Shown: positions 41,081 through 50,016, counted from the stretch's first letter. The stretch is DNA of 64,000 nucleotides from Bradyrhizobium niftali (GCF_004571025.1 NZ_SPQT01000004.1:248001-312000); one strand, 5' to 3'. The notes: generated by a model not told the origin, from the sequence alone. Numbers and translations are program-made.

Positions 41081-42007
41081 TCAAGACGAACGCGATTGTA
41101 ACCAATCTCGCAAACCACCTATCGTGCGAAATCCGTCCGCCGCGTAGCAGCGGACGGAGGGAAGGAAAGCCTGCATCATCTCGGCGAGTGCATGCCCTGG
41201 ACCGAGATCGAGCACCCTGCTGACGCCGAGCTCCGCAAGCGCTTCCAGCGTCGCCGACCAGTCGATCGGGCGCGCCACCTGGCAGGCGAGCTTTGCTGTT
41301 GCATTGCTGGCAGAGAAGATGCGCTCGCCGTCGCCTCCGGCGAGCAAGACTCGCTGATTTGCGATGGCGGAGCGTGTGCTGGCGTCGAGGGTCAGTTGGA
41401 AGGGGCGGCAGGCCTGTTCGAGCTGCCGCGTGTGCGACGCGATTCTCACGGCGAGAAGACCTGTGCGCATGGCGCCTTGTCGGGCCGCTTCCTGGCAGAG
41501 GTCGATCACGTCCTGCTCGGCGCCTCCGACGACAACGAGACGATCGGGGTTCCTGATCGCGATCTCGCAGCGATGCTTTCCGAGCAGGCGTTCGAGCGCG
41601 GCCGGGTCGAGCCCGCGGACATAGCCGAGACGGCCGTCGGGTCCGGCGACGCTGTCCATCAGGCGCGCGCGAACAGCCGTTAGTCGCAAGGCTTCATCTG
41701 CGGTCCATATCCCTGCAATGCTCCAGGCGGTCATCTCGCCGACGCTGTAGCCGGTGACGGCCGTAGGTTCGGTCAGGAGATCGGCAATGCAGGCATGGAT
41801 CGCGAGCGTCGATGTGACGGTCAGGATCTGGCTGACATGGTTGGCGGACAGCTCGTCTGCGCTGTGCGTCCGGACGAACTCCCGTGGATCCTCGCCGAGA
41901 CACGCAGTCGCCGCGGTGAAAACGGGCTCTGCGGCAGGCTGATCGGCGGCCAGATCGAAGATCTTGTCCGAGAGGGTGCCTTGTCCACCGCAGAGCAGGG
42001 CAAGCAT
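41081..42007 (-). CDS. mdcH: malonate decarboxylase subunit epsilon (malonyl-CoA:ACP transacylase)
   Basis: A 308-residue MCAT-fold enzyme that loads malonyl groups onto the carrier protein of malonate decarboxylase. The nucleophile elbow is GYSVGEM with Ser near 88 (the family keeps GYSVG instead of GHSLG), preceded by LCGGQGTLSDKIF. The catalytic His is in IASHTRQLEQACRP near 198. It ends the mdc operon; its start touches the stop of mdcB. Confidence 0.92.
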   Translation of the reverse strand: MLALLCGGQGTLSDKIFDLAADQPAAEPVFTAATACLGEDPREFVRTHSADELSANHVSQILTVTSTLAIHACIADLLTEPTAVTGYSVGEMTAWSIAGIWTADEALRLTAVRARLMDSVAGPDGRLGYVRGLDPAALERLLGKHRCEIAIRNPDRLVVVGGAEQDVIDLCQEAARQGAMRTGLLAVRIASHTRQLEQACRPFQLTLDASTRSAIANQRVLLAGGDGERIFSASNATAKLACQVARPIDWSATLEALAELGVSRVLDLGPGHALAEMMQAFLPSVRCYAADGFRTIGGLRDWLQSRSS

Positions 42008-42855
42008 CAGGGGGCCAGCCGATCGACGAAGAGGGCCATGGCCAGCAGATCCGCCGAACCGCCGGGACTGAGATTGCGCGCCACGAACGCGTGATGAATG
42101 TCGATGGCTCGCTCGCGCCAGCCGCGACGTCCGACGCCTCCGGCGGCAAGAAATGCGGATGCGCCGGCCTGCGCGAAATGCAATCCCTCCTCTCCGCCGC
42201 GATGCAGGAGGTTGGTGTCGGTGACATCAGCGATGAGCGTCATGCAGGTCTGAACGCGGACTGCTTCCTCATCGCAGGGCGCGAGCTTTCGTGCAGCACG
42301 CAGGGCGGGCAGGGCGATCTCGTAGACCGATGGGAAGCCGCACGCCGCTTCCGCCCTGGCGCCGCCGGCACCGTAACGCCGCGAGGCCATGGCGCCGTGG
42401 CTGCGCAAGGATATGGGACCCGAAAGGATGTCTTCGCCCCAGCGCCGCGACACCAGATCGCCAAGCGATTTGCGAATGCCGAGCGCACCGCGATATCCGG
42501 CCGCGGCGCAGAGCAGACCCAGTCCGAAGATCGCGCCGCGATGCGTGTTGACGCCTCCGGTTTCCGCGAGCATGGCGCGCTCTGCGGCGACCCCGATCGC
42601 GCGCAGGCGGCTCATGCCGGCGCCCTCGGCTCCGGCAAGCGCCAGATCACGGAGGAATGGCCTCAAGGTGTCGGCGCTGCGGCACAAGAGCTCGGCGTCC
42701 ATGTCGCTGTGCGCGCCATTGTCGACATGGCTGACGAGCCCCGGTTTCGGATGGGTTTCAACTTCGAGCTTCAGGCAAAGCGACGCCAGATCGCCGAGCT
42801 GCTCCGCATCGAGCGCGTTGGCAGGTGTCGATTGCCATCTCAGCGCGACGTTCAC
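42007..42855 (-). CDS. mdcB: triphosphoribosyl-dephospho-CoA synthase MdcB
   Basis: A 282-residue synthase that makes the prosthetic group precursor from ATP and dephospho-CoA. Family motifs: LEVETHPKPGLVSHVDNGAH near 31-50, AMLAETGGVNTHRGAIFGLG near 93-112, and a Leu/Ala-rich C-terminus (SPGGSADLLAMALFVDRLAP). It overlaps mdcG by 4 bases and mdcH by 1 base. Confidence 0.93.
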   Translation of the reverse strand: MNVALRWQSTPANALDAEQLGDLASLCLKLEVETHPKPGLVSHVDNGAHSDMDAELLCRSADTLRPFLRDLALAGAEGAGMSRLRAIGVAAERAMLAETGGVNTHRGAIFGLGLLCAAAGYRGALGIRKSLGDLVSRRWGEDILSGPISLRSHGAMASRRYGAGGARAEAACGFPSVYEIALPALRAARKLAPCDEEAVRVQTCMTLIADVTDTNLLHRGGEEGLHFAQAGASAFLAAGGVGRRGWRERAIDIHHAFVARNLSPGGSADLLAMALFVDRLAP

Positions 42856-43499
42856 GACAGATTCCCCGACAGAAATGCGGCGCGCGTCGTGCTGATGACG
42901 CCGGCGGGGCCTTTCACGAGGACTTCATCCTCGTCAGCTCCGATGAGCTCGCGCCATTGGACCCCTCCCGTGCGACCAACGATCTCGCCGTCCAGCCGCA
43001 TCGGAGCCTGCTTCGCGATCCGGCCGATGTCCGACGGCAGAGTGTCGGCGTGCCTTGCCGGCGACAGCGGCCAGAGCAGATCGAGGTCCGAACTGTCGGA
43101 AAGATAGGGCAGGCCGGTGAGGTGCTGCCAGGCCAGGCTGCCGAAGGTGAGGGTCTCCGGCAGAAGCTGGAGCAGCAGGCCGATCGTCTCCTGCCAGTGT
43201 GCAGGCGCCGCGGCGGCCGCATCGGCCAAGGTTGGCGGCGCGGCGGATGCGATGATGTCGGCGGGCGCGAGCGCGAGCGCGATGCGCCGTTTGCCGTGGC
43301 TGGGCGGCAGCGGCAGGCCGAGCGGAATCATGCCGGCAGCATCGCTGCAAGCCGGCCGGCGAACGATGAGGGGATGGCCAGCGCGCGCCCAGCCGTCGAT
43401 GGTCGGTTCGCTGGCGAGTTCGGGATGGCGGCTCATCACGACAGCCCATCCGGCTACAGATGCCTTCACCATCGTGTGACGTGCGAGCGCTTCAGCCAT
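42852..43499 (-). CDS. mdcG: malonate decarboxylase holo-ACP synthase MdcG
   Basis: A 215-residue phosphoribosyl-dephospho-CoA transferase that attaches the prosthetic group to MdcC. Features: ARHTMVKASVAGWAVVMSRH at the start, GHPLIVRRP, IPLGLPLPPSHGKRRIAL, SSDLDLLWPL (nucleotidyltransferase-like acidic pair near 140) and REL(x)3DEDEVLVKGP. Start chosen at 43499 (MAEALARHTM), which overlaps the end of mdcE by 8 bases; a longer frame upstream is not part of the gene. Confidence 0.9.
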   Translation of the reverse strand: MAEALARHTMVKASVAGWAVVMSRHPELASEPTIDGWARAGHPLIVRRPACSDAAGMIPLGLPLPPSHGKRRIALALAPADIIASAAPPTLADAAAAAPAHWQETIGLLLQLLPETLTFGSLAWQHLTGLPYLSDSSDLDLLWPLSPARHADTLPSDIGRIAKQAPMRLDGEIVGRTGGVQWRELIGADEDEVLVKGPAGVISTTRAAFLSGNLS

Positions 43500-44232
43500 G
43501 TTGCGCGCCCCGCTGCGCGACCGCGGCGAGCGCGACGACCCGATCGGCGATCTCGGCCGACTTCCGGCGTCCGCCACGCTCTGCGCCTAGCCGGCCACGA
43601 TCATCCTGTCCTGCAGGCCGCTCCAGCACGGCCGCAAGCTGCGGCGCCAGGGGCGAGGTTTCATCCCAGACGACGTGAATGCCGCCGGTCTGCACCATAT
43701 TGTCGAGCCCGGGCGCGAACACGGGCGTCGCTTCCGCCTTGGCCTTCAGCACGTCAATCGAAAGCTTGGTGACCCGCGCCATCGACGGCAGATCCATCAC
43801 GGCGGGATGCGCGCCGGGAAGTGCCACCAGCGTACCGGTGGCAAGAGCAGTGGCGATGAACGCACCGGCCGCGCTGCCGCCATAGAGCAGGCCGACGGTG
43901 CGATGTCCCTCGGCTTCCGCCATCAGCAGGGCCTTGGCAAGATGCGACAGATACTCGCTGAGGCCCAGCAGCTCGTCGCGCTTGCTCATGCGCTGGCTGG
44001 CAGAATCCACCAGGACCAGGATCGGCGCACGGTCGCCTGACTTGACGATATCGATCACGCGCCCCGCGAGCACAATGGCTTCGTTCGCGCCGAGGGGCCG
44101 TCCTCGCGTGATGCCGAGTAGGTGGATCAGTCCTCCGTCAGGCAGGATCGCCCTTCCAGCAACTATTGAGCCGATGGCCTCGATGTCGTGGCCGTTCGGG
44201 AACAGGCCGGCCAGGATATCATCGAGCGTCAT
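43492..44232 (-). CDS. mdcE: malonate decarboxylase subunit gamma
   Basis: A 246-residue carboxyltransferase-fold subunit. It starts MTLDDILAGLFP and carries GRAILPDGGLIHLLGITRG, VLVDSASQRMSKRDELLGLS and LLYGGSAAGAFIATALA (the oxyanion-hole glycine loop). Together with MdcD it decarboxylates malonyl-S-ACP. Start at 44232 overlaps the mdcD stop by 14 bases; a long upstream frame to 44415 is a shadow of mdcD. Confidence 0.93.
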   Translation of the reverse strand: MTLDDILAGLFPNGHDIEAIGSIVAGRAILPDGGLIHLLGITRGRPLGANEAIVLAGRVIDIVKSGDRAPILVLVDSASQRMSKRDELLGLSEYLSHLAKALLMAEAEGHRTVGLLYGGSAAGAFIATALATGTLVALPGAHPAVMDLPSMARVTKLSIDVLKAKAEATPVFAPGLDNMVQTGGIHVVWDETSPLAPQLAAVLERPAGQDDRGRLGAERGGRRKSAEIADRVVALAAVAQRGAQHG

Positions 44233-45133
44233 CGGCGTTCTCCCTTCTCTTTGCCGCGCGCAGAAACGCGTCGGTCGGAAGCGCGGGGATCTCGGTCGGC
44301 GCGTCGATACCAAGCGTCTGCCAGATATCGACGGCGTCCTCGGCTTCGCCGAAACGCTGCAGCCGGCGCTCCAGGCGATTCTGCTCGGCTTCGAGAACGT
44401 TGGTGTCGCAGCCACGCTTGATCTTGAGCGCGTCGATCGCCGCCTGGCGAAACGCCAGCGCCTCGTCGTCGACGAACGTGTCGGCGCCGCCGATGAGATA
44501 GCGGTGCTTGCCGCCCATGGTGCGCCACACCAGCGCGCGGTCGCGCGAGTCGAACTCCTCGATGCCTCTGTTGGTCTCGATCACCTCGGGGCCGCTGACG
44601 CTGATCCGGCCCTGCTCGGACACGATCAGGCGCGAGCAGGTGCCGGCGATCAGGCTGCCGCCGCCATAGCATCCGGCGCGGCCGCCAATCAGTCCGACGA
44701 CGCTGACGCCCGTACGCCGCACCTCGATCACCGCGCGCATGATTTCTGCGATCGCGAGCTCGCCGGCATTGGCTTCCTGAAGCCGCACGCCGCCGGTGTC
44801 GAACAGGATCAGCACGTCCTGACGAAGGGCGCGCGCGGCGCGCAATAGCCCCGTGAGCTTGGCGCCGTGGACTTCGCCGAAGGCGCCGCCCATGAAGCGT
44901 CCTTCCTGGGCGGCGATGAGCACCGGCGTGCCGTCCAGGCGGCCATGCCCGATGACGATGCCGTCGTCGAACTGTTCCGGCAGGTCGAAGATCGAAAGAT
45001 GCGGGCTGATCTCGCGCAGTTCGGGGCCGATGTATTCGCAAAAGCTGCCGGCATCGACCAGCGCGTCGATGCGCTGTCGGGCGCTCGCCTCGTACCAGCT
45101 CAGCGAAACATTGTTGGCTGCGACCTGTGTCAT
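44219..45133 (-). CDS. mdcD: biotin-independent malonate decarboxylase subunit beta
   Basis: A 304-residue carboxyltransferase-fold subunit: LVDAGSFCEYIGPELREISP near 26-45, IVIGHGRLDGTPVLIAAQEG near 59-78, FMGGAFGEVHGAKLTGLLRA, and LFDTGGVRLQEANAGELAIA near 111-130, with VVGLIGGRAGCYGGGSLIAG after. These match acetyl-CoA carboxylase-type active sites. The ATG at 45133 overlaps the mdcC stop by 4 bases. Confidence 0.94.
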   Translation of the reverse strand: MTQVAANNVSLSWYEASARQRIDALVDAGSFCEYIGPELREISPHLSIFDLPEQFDDGIVIGHGRLDGTPVLIAAQEGRFMGGAFGEVHGAKLTGLLRAARALRQDVLILFDTGGVRLQEANAGELAIAEIMRAVIEVRRTGVSVVGLIGGRAGCYGGGSLIAGTCSRLIVSEQGRISVSGPEVIETNRGIEEFDSRDRALVWRTMGGKHRYLIGGADTFVDDEALAFRQAAIDALKIKRGCDTNVLEAEQNRLERRLQRFGEAEDAVDIWQTLGIDAPTEIPALPTDAFLRAAKRRENADDAR

Positions 45134-45447
45134 CGTTCCGGCTCCTCGATCTTGCGGACGCCTTGCGCAAGGCGCAGCGCGACCGTGTCCGGCCGGGCTC
45201 CGCCGTCATTGATGGAGATGCGCAGGCCGCCGGCAGGGCGGCGGGCGACGAAATCGCGGACCACGGCGTCCCACACTGCGCCGAAGCCATGGGCTGCGGT
45301 TGCGATATCGATCGTGCACGTGTCGGTAGGCGAGGCGCGTTCCAGCAGGACCTCGAGATTGCCGGAGGCGACGACGCCGACGATCGCCTGCGCGCGGGAG
45401 CCGCCGGCGGATCTGGCTGCGGTCAGTCTGAAGCTGAGCTTTTCCAT
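45130..45447 (-). CDS. mdcC: malonate decarboxylase acyl carrier protein (delta subunit)
   Basis: A 105-residue carrier protein: MEKLSFRLTAARSAGG, then the prosthetic-group segment IVGVVASGNLEVLLERAS, whose Ser (near residue 29) is the expected attachment site of 2'-(5''-phosphoribosyl)-3'-dephospho-CoA. C-terminal half has HGFGAVWDAVVRDFVAR and INDGGARPDTVALRL. Asn replaces the usual Asp of SGDLE. The start is the ATG at 45447; extra upstream frame is not coding. Confidence 0.92.
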   Translation of the reverse strand: MEKLSFRLTAARSAGGSRAQAIVGVVASGNLEVLLERASPTDTCTIDIATAAHGFGAVWDAVVRDFVARRPAGGLRISINDGGARPDTVALRLAQGVRKIEEPER

Positions 45448-45457
45448 GCAAAATTCC

Positions 45458-47104
45458 TCACCAGTTGCGGAAGCGGCTGGGCGGACGGTAGAGGCCGCCG
45501 GAGGCCAGCATGAGGTCCTTGATCGAGCGCGCGGCCAGCAGGCGGCGGTCGGCATCGAGCGGATCGATGCCGAGATCCTCGGGACGCCGGATCACGCCGC
45601 GTTGCCTGAGCTGCTCGACCAGCTTAGCATCGCGCGCGCGCCCGATGTCGGTGTATCCGGCGACGCCGCGGATCGCCTGCTCGCGCTCGTCCTTGCTGCG
45701 GCACATCAGGAGGTTGGCGATGCCTTCCTCGGTGACGATGTGGGTCACGTCGTCCGAGTAGACCATCACCGGCGCGAGATCGAGCTTGAGCTCGCGCGCC
45801 AGCTCGAGCGCATCCAGCCGCTCGACGAAGAGCGGAGCATTGCGCTCGCCGAAGGTCTCGCCGATCTGCACCACGAGCTTGCGGCCGCGGCGCAGGGCGG
45901 GGGCGGCATCGGGCGCTGCCTCGGCACCGGCCTTGAGCCAGGGTTCGCTCGGGTGGCGGCGGCCGCGCGGATCGGATCCCATGTTGGGCGCGCCGCCGAA
46001 CCCTGCGATGCGGCTCGTCGTCACCGTCGAGCTGTGGCCCTCGAGATCGATCTGGAGTGTCGATCCGATGAACATGTCGCAGGCATAGAGGCCGGCCGTC
46101 TGGCAGAAGGCGCGGTTGGACCGCAGCGAGCCGTCGGGCCCCGTGAAGAAGATGTCGGAGCGCGCGGCGACATAGTCCTCCATGCCGACCTCCGAGCCGA
46201 AGCAATGGATCTGGTCGACCCAGCCGGATTCGATCGCCGGAATCAGCGTCGGATGCGGATTGAGCGCGAAATGCGTGCAGACCTTGCCCTTGAGGCCGAG
46301 CTTCTCGCCATAGGTCGGCAACAACAGCTCGATCGCGGCGGTGTTGAAGCCGATGCCGTGATTGAGCCGGCGCACGCCATAGGGCGCATAGATGCCCTTG
46401 ATGGCGAGCATCGCCGTCAGGATCTGGGTCTCGGTGATGGCGGCGGGGTCGCGGGTGAAGAGCGGTTCGACATAGAAGGGACGGCCGGCTTCGACCACGA
46501 AATGCACGAGGTCGCCGGGAATATCGACGCGCGGCACCTTGTCGACGATCTCGGTAACCTGCGCCACGACGAGGCCGTTCTTGTAACTCGTCGCCTCGAC
46601 GACGGTCGGCGTGTCTTCGGTGTTCGGGCCTGTGTAGAGATTGCCGTCCTTGTCGGCGCTCACTGCGGCGATCAGGGCGACGTTCGGCGTGAGATCGATG
46701 AAGTAGCGGGCGAACAGCTCGAGATAGGTATGGACCGCGCCGAGCTCGATCTTGCGGCCAAACAGCATGCGCGCGATGCGCGCCGATTGCGGGCCCGAAT
46801 AGGAGAAGTCGAGCCGCCGCGCGATGCCTTTCTCGAAGATGTCGAGATGGGCGGGCAGGACCACGCCGGACTGGACCATGTGCAGGTCGCTGATCTCAGC
46901 GGGGTCGAGGTTGGCGAGCGCCGCGGCGAGGAGGTCGGCCTGCTTCTGATTGTCGCCCTCGAGGCACACCCGGTCGCCTGATCGGATCACGGCCGCGAGA
47001 AACGCGGGCAGGCTCGGGAGCGGAACGATCTTACCCTTCGCGTGCCGCCGGCCGGCTGTCAGGCGCTCTCCCAGAGCGGCCTTTTGCATACCCCAATTGC
47101 TCAT
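45458..47104 (-). CDS. mdcA: malonate decarboxylase subunit alpha (acetyl-S-ACP:malonate ACP transferase)
   Basis: A 548-residue subunit exchanging malonate for acetate on the carrier protein. Landmarks: GDRVCLEGDNQKQADLLAAA near 67-86, VVLPAHLDIFEKGIARRLDF, DGNLYTGPNTEDTPTVVEAT, GSEVGMEDYVAARSDIFFTG and RIAGFGGAPNMGSDPRGRRH near 370-389. The frame is open to 47173, but the ATG at 47104 (MSNWGMQKA) after AAGGAGCC is the family start. It heads the minus-strand operon mdcACDEGBH. Confidence 0.94.
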   Translation of the reverse strand: MSNWGMQKAALGERLTAGRRHAKGKIVPLPSLPAFLAAVIRSGDRVCLEGDNQKQADLLAAALANLDPAEISDLHMVQSGVVLPAHLDIFEKGIARRLDFSYSGPQSARIARMLFGRKIELGAVHTYLELFARYFIDLTPNVALIAAVSADKDGNLYTGPNTEDTPTVVEATSYKNGLVVAQVTEIVDKVPRVDIPGDLVHFVVEAGRPFYVEPLFTRDPAAITETQILTAMLAIKGIYAPYGVRRLNHGIGFNTAAIELLLPTYGEKLGLKGKVCTHFALNPHPTLIPAIESGWVDQIHCFGSEVGMEDYVAARSDIFFTGPDGSLRSNRAFCQTAGLYACDMFIGSTLQIDLEGHSSTVTTSRIAGFGGAPNMGSDPRGRRHPSEPWLKAGAEAAPDAAPALRRGRKLVVQIGETFGERNAPLFVERLDALELARELKLDLAPVMVYSDDVTHIVTEEGIANLLMCRSKDEREQAIRGVAGYTDIGRARDAKLVEQLRQRGVIRRPEDLGIDPLDADRRLLAARSIKDLMLASGGLYRPPSRFRNW

Positions 47105-47146
47105 CTCGGCTCCTTGGCATGCGAGATTGCTTCCATTGGCTTCGAG

Positions 47147-47217
47147 TGTATGCGTATTGCGCTTGAATGTCAATTAGTGTATACGCAAGTCCATAAGCGA
47201 TGGATATTCGCATACAC
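47147..47217. promoter_or_regulatory. mdc/mad divergent control region with three GntR-like half-sites
   Basis: Between mdcA and madL are TGTATGCG (47147-47154), TGTATACGCA (47178-47187) and the inverted CGCATACAC (47209-47217), spaced about 31 bases apart. TGTATAC-type inverted half-sites are what FCD-subfamily GntR repressors use, and a GntR gene closes the madLM operon. Both divergent promoters should lie here. Confidence 0.6.
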
Positions 47218-47297
47218 AGGAGGAGATTCATGATGCGAATGCATGCAAAGTGCCCAAGTCGCGTGACCGGAGCTCCATTCGCTCAGGGGAGGCGCCC

Positions 47298-47732
47298 GTG
47301 ACTGTTTCCGGCGTCGCGCTGCTCTCCATCTGCACCTTGTTGGGGGTCTTCCTGGGAGACCTGCTCGGCATCGCCCTCGGCGTTAAGGCCAATGTCGGCG
47401 GCGTCGGCATTGCGATGATGTTTCTGATCGCCGCACGGCTCTGGCTGGTGCGGCGCGGCCTTCTCAGCCACGGTCTCAAGACCGGCGTGGAGTTCTGGGG
47501 CAGCTTCTACATTCCCATCGTGGTCGCCATGGCGGCGCAGCAGAACGTCGTCGCTGCGGCCAAAGGCGGTCCCATCGTCGTCATCGCGGGGATCGGCGCG
47601 GTCGCCGTGTGTTTCGCGATGGTGGCCCTGATCGGCCGGCTCAGCGGCCGCGTCGAGACCATGGACGAGATCGAGGCGCGAGAGGCGCTCGAGGCGACTG
47701 TGCCCCACTTCAAGTCCGGGAGGATCGGATGA
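47298..47732 (+). CDS. madL: malonate transporter subunit MadL
   Basis: A 144-residue membrane protein with four hydrophobic segments, the small subunit of the MadLM malonate importer. The start is the GTG at 47298 after GGGGAGG (VTVSGVALLSICTLLGVFLG). Family segments: ALGVKANVGGVGIAMMFLI near 28-46 and YIPIVVAMAAQQNVVAA near 75-91. It overlaps madM by 4 bases. Confidence 0.92.
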   Translation: MTVSGVALLSICTLLGVFLGDLLGIALGVKANVGGVGIAMMFLIAARLWLVRRGLLSHGLKTGVEFWGSFYIPIVVAMAAQQNVVAAAKGGPIVVIAGIGAVAVCFAMVALIGRLSGRVETMDEIEAREALEATVPHFKSGRIG

Positions 47733-48493
47733 CGATGATATCGCACATTCTTGCTGCAAACTCGCTGCTCACCGCTTTCGCGGCGGTCGGGATCCTGATG
47801 TGGGTCTCCGGGGCGATCTCGAAATACCTCACCTTCGGACGCATCCACGGCTCGGCGATCGCGATCATGCTGGGTCTCGTGCTGGCCTTTTTCGGCGGCA
47901 TCGCCACTGGCGGCGAAAAGGGCGTCGCCGACCTGCCGGCGCTGACCGGGATCGGCCTGATGGGCGGAGCGATGCTGCGGGATTTCGCCATCGTCGCCAC
48001 CGCCTTCGAGGTCGATGTCGTTCATGCGCGCAAGGCCGGGGCGATCGGTGCGGTCGCGCTCGGGCTGGGGACTGTCGTCCCGTTCATTCTGGGCGTGTTC
48101 GTTGCCGCCGCGTTCGGCTACACCGATGCCATCTCGATGACGACGATCGGTGCCGGCGCGGTGACCTACATCGTCGGCCCGGTCACGGGGGCTGCGATCG
48201 GCGCATCTTCGCCGGTTATTGCGCTCTCGATCGCGACCGGTGTATTCAAGGCGGTGATCGTCATGATCGGAACGCCCTTCGTGGCGAAGATGATCGGCCT
48301 CAACAATCCGCGCAGTGCAATGGTGTTTGGCGGCTTGATGGGAACGGTCAGCGGCGTGTCCGGAGGGCTGGCCGCGACGGACCGGCGTCTGGTGCCCTAC
48401 GGTGCGCTGACGGCGACATTTCACACCGGGCTCGGGTGCCTGGTCGCCCCCTCGATCCTTTACTTCGCGGTGCGTGCGATCACGGGAGGCTGA
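47729..48493 (+). CDS. madM: malonate transporter subunit MadM
   Basis: A 254-residue membrane protein with six or more TM helices. Family landmarks: GAISKYLTFGRIHGSAIAIM near 27-46, FFGGIATGGEKGVADLPALT, LMGGAMLRDFAIVATAFEVD and GGLAATDRRLVPYGALTATF near 220-239. The ATG at 47729 overlaps the madL stop (ATGA). With MadL it forms the cation-coupled malonate importer feeding the divergent decarboxylase. Confidence 0.92.
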   Translation: MTMISHILAANSLLTAFAAVGILMWVSGAISKYLTFGRIHGSAIAIMLGLVLAFFGGIATGGEKGVADLPALTGIGLMGGAMLRDFAIVATAFEVDVVHARKAGAIGAVALGLGTVVPFILGVFVAAAFGYTDAISMTTIGAGAVTYIVGPVTGAAIGASSPVIALSIATGVFKAVIVMIGTPFVAKMIGLNNPRSAMVFGGLMGTVSGVSGGLAATDRRLVPYGALTATFHTGLGCLVAPSILYFAVRAITGG

Positions 48494-49180
48494 ATGGCAG
48501 AAGTACTGAAGGTCGCAGTCGGCGCGGAAGACGATGGCGGGCTGCTCTCCGATCGCATCCGCAACGCGCTCACTGACGAGATCGCCTCAGGCGCACTCGT
48601 CGCCGGTTCCGCCCTGGAAGAGCAGCTGCTTGCCGATCGCTTTGGAGCTTCCCGCACGCCGGTGCGGGAGGCGCTTCGCCAGCTCGTGGTCAGCGGCCTC
48701 GTCGAGGTGCGCGGCCGCCGCGGCCTCGTCGTTGCGCGGATGACGCCGGAGCGCATCATGGACATGTTCGAGACCAGCGCCGAGGTCGAGGCGATGTGCG
48801 TTCGGCTTGCGACCTACCGCATGACCCCGCTCGAACGCAGCCACCTGATCGAGCTTCACGAAGGCTCGCTCGCGATGGTCGAGGCGAACGACGTCGATGC
48901 CTATGACGCGTTCAACCGGGAATTCCACGAATGCATCTACCGGGCAACGCACAACTCGTTTCTCGCCGAGCAGGCGCAGGACGTGCGTTCGCGGCTCAGC
49001 GCCTTCCGCCGCACCCAATTGCGCCAGGGCGATCGCATTCGCAAGTCCCGCGACGAGCATGATGCCATCATGCAGGCGATCGCAGAAGGCGACGGAGAGA
49101 CCGCAGCGCGCCGAATGCGTGCGCACATGCTGAATGCCGCGTCCGCGCTCAGGCGCTACATCGATGATCGCCTCGGCTGA
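48494..49180 (+). CDS. GntR family regulator (FCD subfamily) of malonate genes
   Basis: A 228-residue GntR/FadR-type regulator starting right after the madM stop. The winged HTH is EEQLLADRFGASRTPVREAL then RQLVVSGLVEVRGRRGLVVA (about 37-75). The FCD effector domain has metal-ligand-type residues in AYDAFNREFHECIYRATHN near 135-153 and DEHDAIMQAIAEGD near 195. In other malonate clusters the GntR-type MdcY represses until malonate is present; by position this protein is the equivalent. Confidence 0.92.
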   Translation: MAEVLKVAVGAEDDGGLLSDRIRNALTDEIASGALVAGSALEEQLLADRFGASRTPVREALRQLVVSGLVEVRGRRGLVVARMTPERIMDMFETSAEVEAMCVRLATYRMTPLERSHLIELHEGSLAMVEANDVDAYDAFNREFHECIYRATHNSFLAEQAQDVRSRLSAFRRTQLRQGDRIRKSRDEHDAIMQAIAEGDGETAARRMRAHMLNAASALRRYIDDRLG

Positions 49181-49187
49181 GTCGCCT

Positions 49188-49199
49188 GATCGCGCGATC
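49188..49199. other. perfect 12-base palindrome after the GntR gene
   Basis: GATCGCGCGATC, 7 bases beyond the GntR stop. No T-run follows, so it is not a standard intrinsic terminator; it may be a weak hairpin at the operon end. Confidence 0.35.
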
Positions 49200-49337
49200 G
49201 GGCCGATAGCTTGACCGCATCCGGCGGCCGCAGGCCCGGACTATTGGCAAGGTCGCGTACCTAATTCTGTCTGATCGAGCGCGCCGCGCTCGCATCGCGC
49301 CGAGCGTGATGTCCCATGCTGCCTGGGGCAACCGCCC

Positions 49338-49362
49338 AAGCGATGATCAAGCGATGATCAAG
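49338..49362 (+). repeat. short tandem repeat, 11-base unit
   Basis: AAGCGATGATC occurs twice in tandem plus a partial third AAG, about 90 bases upstream of the small gene at 49454. It may be a slipped-strand repeat or a direct-repeat binding site. Confidence 0.5.
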
Positions 49363-49453
49363 AGAACGAGAGATGTGGGGCATCTCACACGGGAACTTCA
49401 AGTCTTGCACTACTCAGAGCTTCGACTCTCTCAGAACCAACGGAGGTTCTCGC

Positions 49454-49666
49454 ATGAAGCTCCTGATGATCTCTGGCCTGGCAGCGCTCGCGGTTTTCGT
49501 GGCCGCGACGAATATGCAGCGATCGCATCCATTATCGGTGAGTCGCGCATCGGTAGCAGGGATGCCCCCGGTGCAGGAGATGCAAAGACAGGCGCAACAA
49601 AGCAAACTGCCGGTTGAAGATTTCGTAGATCGATCGCTTGTGTTTCCGAGGGGAACACAGGAGTAG
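49454..49666 (+). CDS. small exported or membrane-anchored protein (70 aa)
   Basis: Start at ATG 49454, after CGGAGGTTCTCGC, giving MKLLMISGLAALAVFVAATN, a signal peptide or N-terminal anchor. The remainder is polar, Gln-rich (PPVQEMQRQAQQSKLP) and ends SLVFPRGTQE. No known domain. The strong ribosome-binding site and signal sequence support coding; location is probably periplasmic. Confidence 0.65.
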   Translation: MKLLMISGLAALAVFVAATNMQRSHPLSVSRASVAGMPPVQEMQRQAQQSKLPVEDFVDRSLVFPRGTQE

Positions 49667-49776
49667 AGAGAATACTGCCATCGCGTCTCAACCAATAGCG
49701 GTCGAGCCGGACGGCTTCGAACGGCTCGATGCGTCAGGCGGCTGGTCGGGTCGCGAGTGCCGTCTTGTCGCAAGCC

Positions 49777-50016
49777 TCAAGGACCCATGAAAATCGGGTT
49801 GATCCCGATGGGATCGCCGAGCAGTCCCAGGGATTGAAGCTGCGCGCTGTGGATGTCGACTTCAAGGACGGCCAGCAGTAGCGCTAACACGACGGCGATG
49901 TAGACGAGCAGTGGCGACGCGCCCTGGCTGCCGGGATCGCGGTTTCGCGGCGGCGACGCGCGAAAGTGCCACAACCGCGAGATGAGCTGCAGATAGGTTT
50001 TCGGGTGTACTTGCAT
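49777..50016 (-). CDS. small membrane protein (79 aa)
   Basis: Starts at the ATG at 50016 (MQVHPKTYLQLISRLWHF). A basic N-terminal half rich in Arg and Pro (RASPPRNRDPGSQGASP) is followed by one TM helix (LLVYIAVVLALLLAVLEV, about 38-55) and a short tail. Topology by positive-inside rule puts the N-terminus in the cytoplasm. Function unknown. It converges with the gene at 49454. Confidence 0.55.
   Translation of the reverse strand: MQVHPKTYLQLISRLWHFRASPPRNRDPGSQGASPLLVYIAVVLALLLAVLEVDIHSAQLQSLGLLGDPIGINPIFMGP

Noticed and set aside
44867..46981. 704-codon plus-strand frame across mdcD-mdcA
   Set aside because: Shadow of the malonate decarboxylase genes, which show full family motifs and overlaps.
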